A stretch of DNA of 8,949 bases from an uncultured Clostridia bacterium (GTDB lineage: Bacteria; Bacillota; Clostridia; Oscillospirales; Acutalibacteraceae), in NCBI GenBank assembly GCA_947623215.1, contig CANQGN010000054.1:1-8949 (forward strand), given 5' to 3'. Both the position numbers and the translations under genes were made by a program. The notes beneath the pieces are model-generated. The model was not told the DNA's origin and did not search any database. It saw nothing but the letters and a program-made list of their open reading frames with translations. The stretch's first letter is position 1. The number at the start of each line of letters is the position of its first letter. This document shows, piece after piece, positions 6,930 through 8,949 of the stretch.

Positions 6930-8210
6930 TTAAAGCTCCGCCGGCGCCCGGCCCTCTGCCCCCTGCCGGGGGGCGGCCAGCGCAAAGCAGCCGTCCGCCT
7001 CTTCTTGCAGCACGCTGGCTACAAAATACCGAATATCGTCCATGGCGTGGTCGTTTTCTTTTACCGGCCGGTCGCGCCCGGTCGCTTCGTCCCACCGGTA
7101 AAGGCTGAACTCCCGCAGGGCGTCGGCGCACGCCGGGCCAATGATAATGCGCCCGCCCCGCAGGGCGTCTGCCACCTGGCGAATGCCGTCTGTTACCTGG
7201 TTGCAGGCCGGCAGCACCCGAAAGCGCCCGTGCCGGCGAATACAGGCCATGAAAGAAGCGGCGGAGGGGTCGCAGACCACCGCCCGAACCGGCCGGTCGC
7301 CCGCCAGCGCCGTCAGGGCGGCGTAGTACTCTTCGTCCGTTTTTTGCTCTCCCGTTTTACGGGAGGCATAGTAATACTCGGCGACGCGGTACCACACCCC
7401 CCGGCAGCGCCCCCACAGCCCCAAGGAAGTGGGATTCACCGTGCCGTAATCGCACGAAATCACATATTCTTCGCATTCGCCCGGCGGCTCGCCCACATGC
7501 TCCGCAGGGTTAAAAAAGGGGTACACCAGCCCCTCGGCCGCCACCCACCGCCCCAGCACAAAGCGCTGGTAAAACACCCCGCTGTAAAGCGTTTCGTACC
7601 GGCGGCGCACCCCCTCGCTCAGCGAGGGATTATCCGCCATGGTAAAGTGCAGCAGCAGGGCGTTTTTTTCTTCCGCCTTTTGAATCCACTCGGTATAAAA
7701 CCAGTGGTGCGGGTGCTCGGGGTTGCAGTTAAACCAAAAGCGCGACCCGGTAACCGAGCAGCGGGCGACGGCCTGCTCTACAAAGGAGCGGGGCATTAAG
7801 GCTACCTCGTCCAGCAGCACGCCGGTTAAGGTCATGCCCTGTATCAGCGCGGCGGAGGATTCGTCCCGCCCGCCGAAAAAATAAAACCGGTTAACCCGCC
7901 CGCAAAAGCTCACGTCCATATAATGGGCGGCCTGCTTTTCTTCTACCCGAAAGCCCCATTCGCGCAGCAGCCCCGTAAGGGGGTGAATGAGATTGCGGCG
8001 AAGAGAAGCGATGGTTTTCCCGCACAGGGCGAAGTCCTGCCCCGAAAATTCCGCAAAGGCCCACAGCAAAAACGAAAGCGACATGCACAGACTTTTGCCG
8101 GAGCGCACCGCGCCGTCGCATATCAGCGCGTCGCGGGTGAAGTCGCGGCTCTCCGGGCACCACCAGGTGAGCACCCGCAGCTGTTTGGGTGAAAAGGGCG
8201 CAAAGGTCAA
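6930..8210 (-). CDS. terL: Phage terminase large subunit (DNA-packaging ATPase and nuclease)
   Basis: A 426-residue motor protein that, by family knowledge, docks on the portal, pumps DNA into the procapsid using ATP and cuts the concatemer. ATPase half: Walker A GAVRSGKS (33-40), Walker B GVLLDE (130-135, with Asp134 and Glu135) and coupling motif FNCNP (160-164). Nuclease half, RNase H-like: ISCDYG (Asp254), VVCDPSA (Asp314) and NDHAMDD (386-392, with Asp391/392). Every expected catalytic acid is present, so both activities look intact. The start is a TTG at 8210 overlapping the small-subunit stop as TTGA, with GGAG five bases upstream; any later start would cut into the Walker A region. 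The stop is 12 bases before the portal ATG. Confidence 0.97.
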   Translation of the reverse strand: MTFAPFSPKQLRVLTWWCPESRDFTRDALICDGAVRSGKSLCMSLSFLLWAFAEFSGQDFALCGKTIASLRRNLIHPLTGLLREWGFRVEEKQAAHYMDVSFCGRVNRFYFFGGRDESSAALIQGMTLTGVLLDEVALMPRSFVEQAVARCSVTGSRFWFNCNPEHPHHWFYTEWIQKAEEKNALLLHFTMADNPSLSEGVRRRYETLYSGVFYQRFVLGRWVAAEGLVYPFFNPAEHVGEPPGECEEYVISCDYGTVNPTSLGLWGRCRGVWYRVAEYYYASRKTGEQKTDEEYYAALTALAGDRPVRAVVCDPSAASFMACIRRHGRFRVLPACNQVTDGIRQVADALRGGRIIIGPACADALREFSLYRWDEATGRDRPVKENDHAMDDIRYFVASVLQEEADGCFALAAPRQGAEGRAPAEL

Positions 8211-8671
8211 CCCGGCTCCGCCCCTTTCAGGCGGCGGGCGCCCTCGCTTAGCGCCTCGTACAGCGGCGCGGCGGCGGCCGACCGCTCAGAGGAAAGGGCC
8301 GAGAGCAGCTCCAGCGCTTTCAGGCGGTCGTAAAACTTCATTTCCAGCCCGCCCCCTTTGGCGCTTTTAATTTCAGAAATCATAAACAAATCCAGCCCCT
8401 CCAGCTCGGTCTTTTCGCCGGGCGGGGTAAACAGCAGCCCTACCGCGTCTGCCACGCTGCCAAAGGCAATGCGGCGCAGCCCCGCCTCCCCCGTGGGCAG
8501 GGGGTCGGCGGCGTCGCTTAACTCCGCCAGCCGCTGCTGCACCTCTCGCCGGGCGAGCAGCCGCAGGCCCTGCCGCTCCGGCCACAGGCGAAAGCCCGCC
8601 CGGGCGGCCGCCTCTCGCGCGTTGCCGGTACGGCGGTAGAGGGTGCAAAATAGCAATTCCTTGGGTTTCAT
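8207..8671 (-). CDS. terS: Phage terminase small subunit
   Basis: A 154-residue protein just upstream of and overlapping the large terminase gene. The first 50 residues show the common small-terminase pattern: KPKELLFCTLY, then a helix-turn-helix GNAREAAARAGF (16-27), then RREVQQRL, suited to recognising packaging-site DNA. The middle (about 65-105) includes RIAFGSVADAVGLLF, seen in small-terminase families, and the C-terminal helices probably mediate ring formation and contact with the large subunit. I prefer the ATG at 8671, with GAAAGGAG at 8680-8687 eight bases upstream; an in-frame GTG at 8689 would place the ribosome-binding site inside the gene. It is the first gene of the leftward cassette, only about 30 bases after a terminator hairpin. 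Confidence 0.87.
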   Translation of the reverse strand: MKPKELLFCTLYRRTGNAREAAARAGFRLWPERQGLRLLARREVQQRLAELSDAADPLPTGEAGLRRIAFGSVADAVGLLFTPPGEKTELEGLDLFMISEIKSAKGGGLEMKFYDRLKALELLSALSSERSAAAAPLYEALSEGARRLKGAEPG

Positions 8672-8700
8672 GTTGCCGTCTCCTTTCACCCATGCGCCCC

Positions 8701-8738
8701 AAAAAGAAAAAAGGTTGCACGCTTTTGTGCAACCTTTT
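8701..8738. terminator. Intrinsic terminator hairpin, functional orientation leftward (after the ABC exporter gene)
   Basis: A perfect 12-base stem, AAAAGGTTGCAC (8709-8720) with GTGCAACCTTTT (8727-8738), encloses a 6-base loop. On the minus strand it is followed by a T-rich stretch (complement of 8708-8701), so it should stop the transporter transcript. The plus-strand side is also followed by a T-rich stretch (8741-8745), so it could act both ways. It separates the exporter from the head cassette and leaves only about 30 bases before terS. Confidence 0.85.
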
Positions 8739-8800
8739 GATTTTTCCTTATTTTTTTCAGCCCTGCCTGCTCGAATTCCGCAACAGAACCCGGAGGAAAC

Positions 8801-8949
8801 CTATTCTTGTAGGTTGTCTACCGAGCGCACGGCGTGCATTTCCAGCTGCGCCTGCACCAGCCCGTAGTAAATGCCCTTTTGCTCCATGAGCTCGCGGTGG
8901 CTGCCCGTTTCGGCTATGCCGTGGTCGTCCAGCACAAAAATGCGGTCGG
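8801..8949 (-). CDS. ABC exporter, C-terminal end of the ATPase domain (5' part off right edge)
   Basis: The last 48 codons of a leftward gene ending in TAG at 8801-8803. The sequence DRIFVLDDHGIAETGSHREL followed by MEQKGIYYGLVQAQ is the characteristic end of the nucleotide-binding domain of fused membrane/ATPase exporters (MsbA/LmrA-like class), just after the H-loop region: strand, GxxxxxGxHxEL turn, and the final Y-x2-L-x3-Q helix. Walker motifs and membrane segments lie outside the window, so substrate is unknown. It ends before a terminator hairpin and is probably a host gene marking the right border of the phage-derived cassette. The sequence 8739-8800 holds no gene. Confidence 0.9.
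   Translation of the reverse strand, partial: DRIFVLDDHGIAETGSHRELMEQKGIYYGLVQAQLEMHAVRSVDNLQE

Noticed and set aside
6919..7131. Upstream extension of the portal frame
   Set aside because: It overlaps the large terminase gene, has Arg/Gly/Pro-rich shadow composition, and the ATG at 6918 has a proper GGAGG site.
7005..7799. A 264-codon open frame antisense to the large terminase
   Set aside because: It lacks recognisable motifs and a ribosome-binding site, and mirrors a gene with complete catalytic motifs; long antisense frames are expected in GC-rich coding DNA.
2454..8760. Possible att direct repeats flanking the phage cassette
   Set aside because: Both borders have A-rich stretches near the terminators, but I found no matching direct repeat beyond simple A-runs, and no tRNA gene or integrase.

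Overview
The window looks like chromosome from a GC-rich member of the Firmicutes, most likely class Clostridia. Ribosome-binding sites are strong AGGAGG types, one promoter is a textbook sigma-A site, terminators are intrinsic hairpins with T-runs, and the phosphohexomutase looks clostridial. That placement is inference from style; there is no rRNA or other marker gene here.

Layout. (1) Positions 1-476, minus strand: the N-terminal part of an unrecognised secreted protein running off the left edge. Its promoter spacer carries a run of ten G (minus strand). (2) Positions 477-727: a divergent intergenic region with promoters for both flanking genes and AATTTGC-type inverted repeats. (3) Positions 728-2443, plus strand: a complete phosphoglucomutase/phosphomannomutase. 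(4) Around 2454-2519: a hairpin that can terminate transcription in both directions. (5) Positions 2544-8671, minus strand: eight tightly packed, intact tailed-phage genes in canonical order: small terminase, large terminase, portal, prohead protease fused to a scaffold-like tail, major capsid protein, and three head-tail joining proteins. (6) Around 8701-8738: a second two-way terminator hairpin. (7) Positions 8801-8949, minus strand: the C-terminal end of an ABC exporter, presumed host.

The notable content is region 5. It has everything needed in principle to build a procapsid, mature it, package DNA and close the neck. It has no tail tube, tape measure, baseplate, lysis, integrase, repressor or replication gene, and it is bounded on both sides by apparently ordinary host genes and terminators. 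All eight frames are open, junctions overlap or nearly touch, and the terminase ATPase and nuclease residues and the likely protease residues are present. This is not the look of a randomly decaying prophage. The best reading is a stand-alone phage-head and packaging cassette: a domesticated capsid, a satellite-like element that borrows tails, a gene-transfer-agent-like unit, or a precisely trimmed prophage. The sequence alone cannot choose between these. No convincing sigma-A promoter is visible between the upstream terminator and the first head gene, so its expression is an open question.
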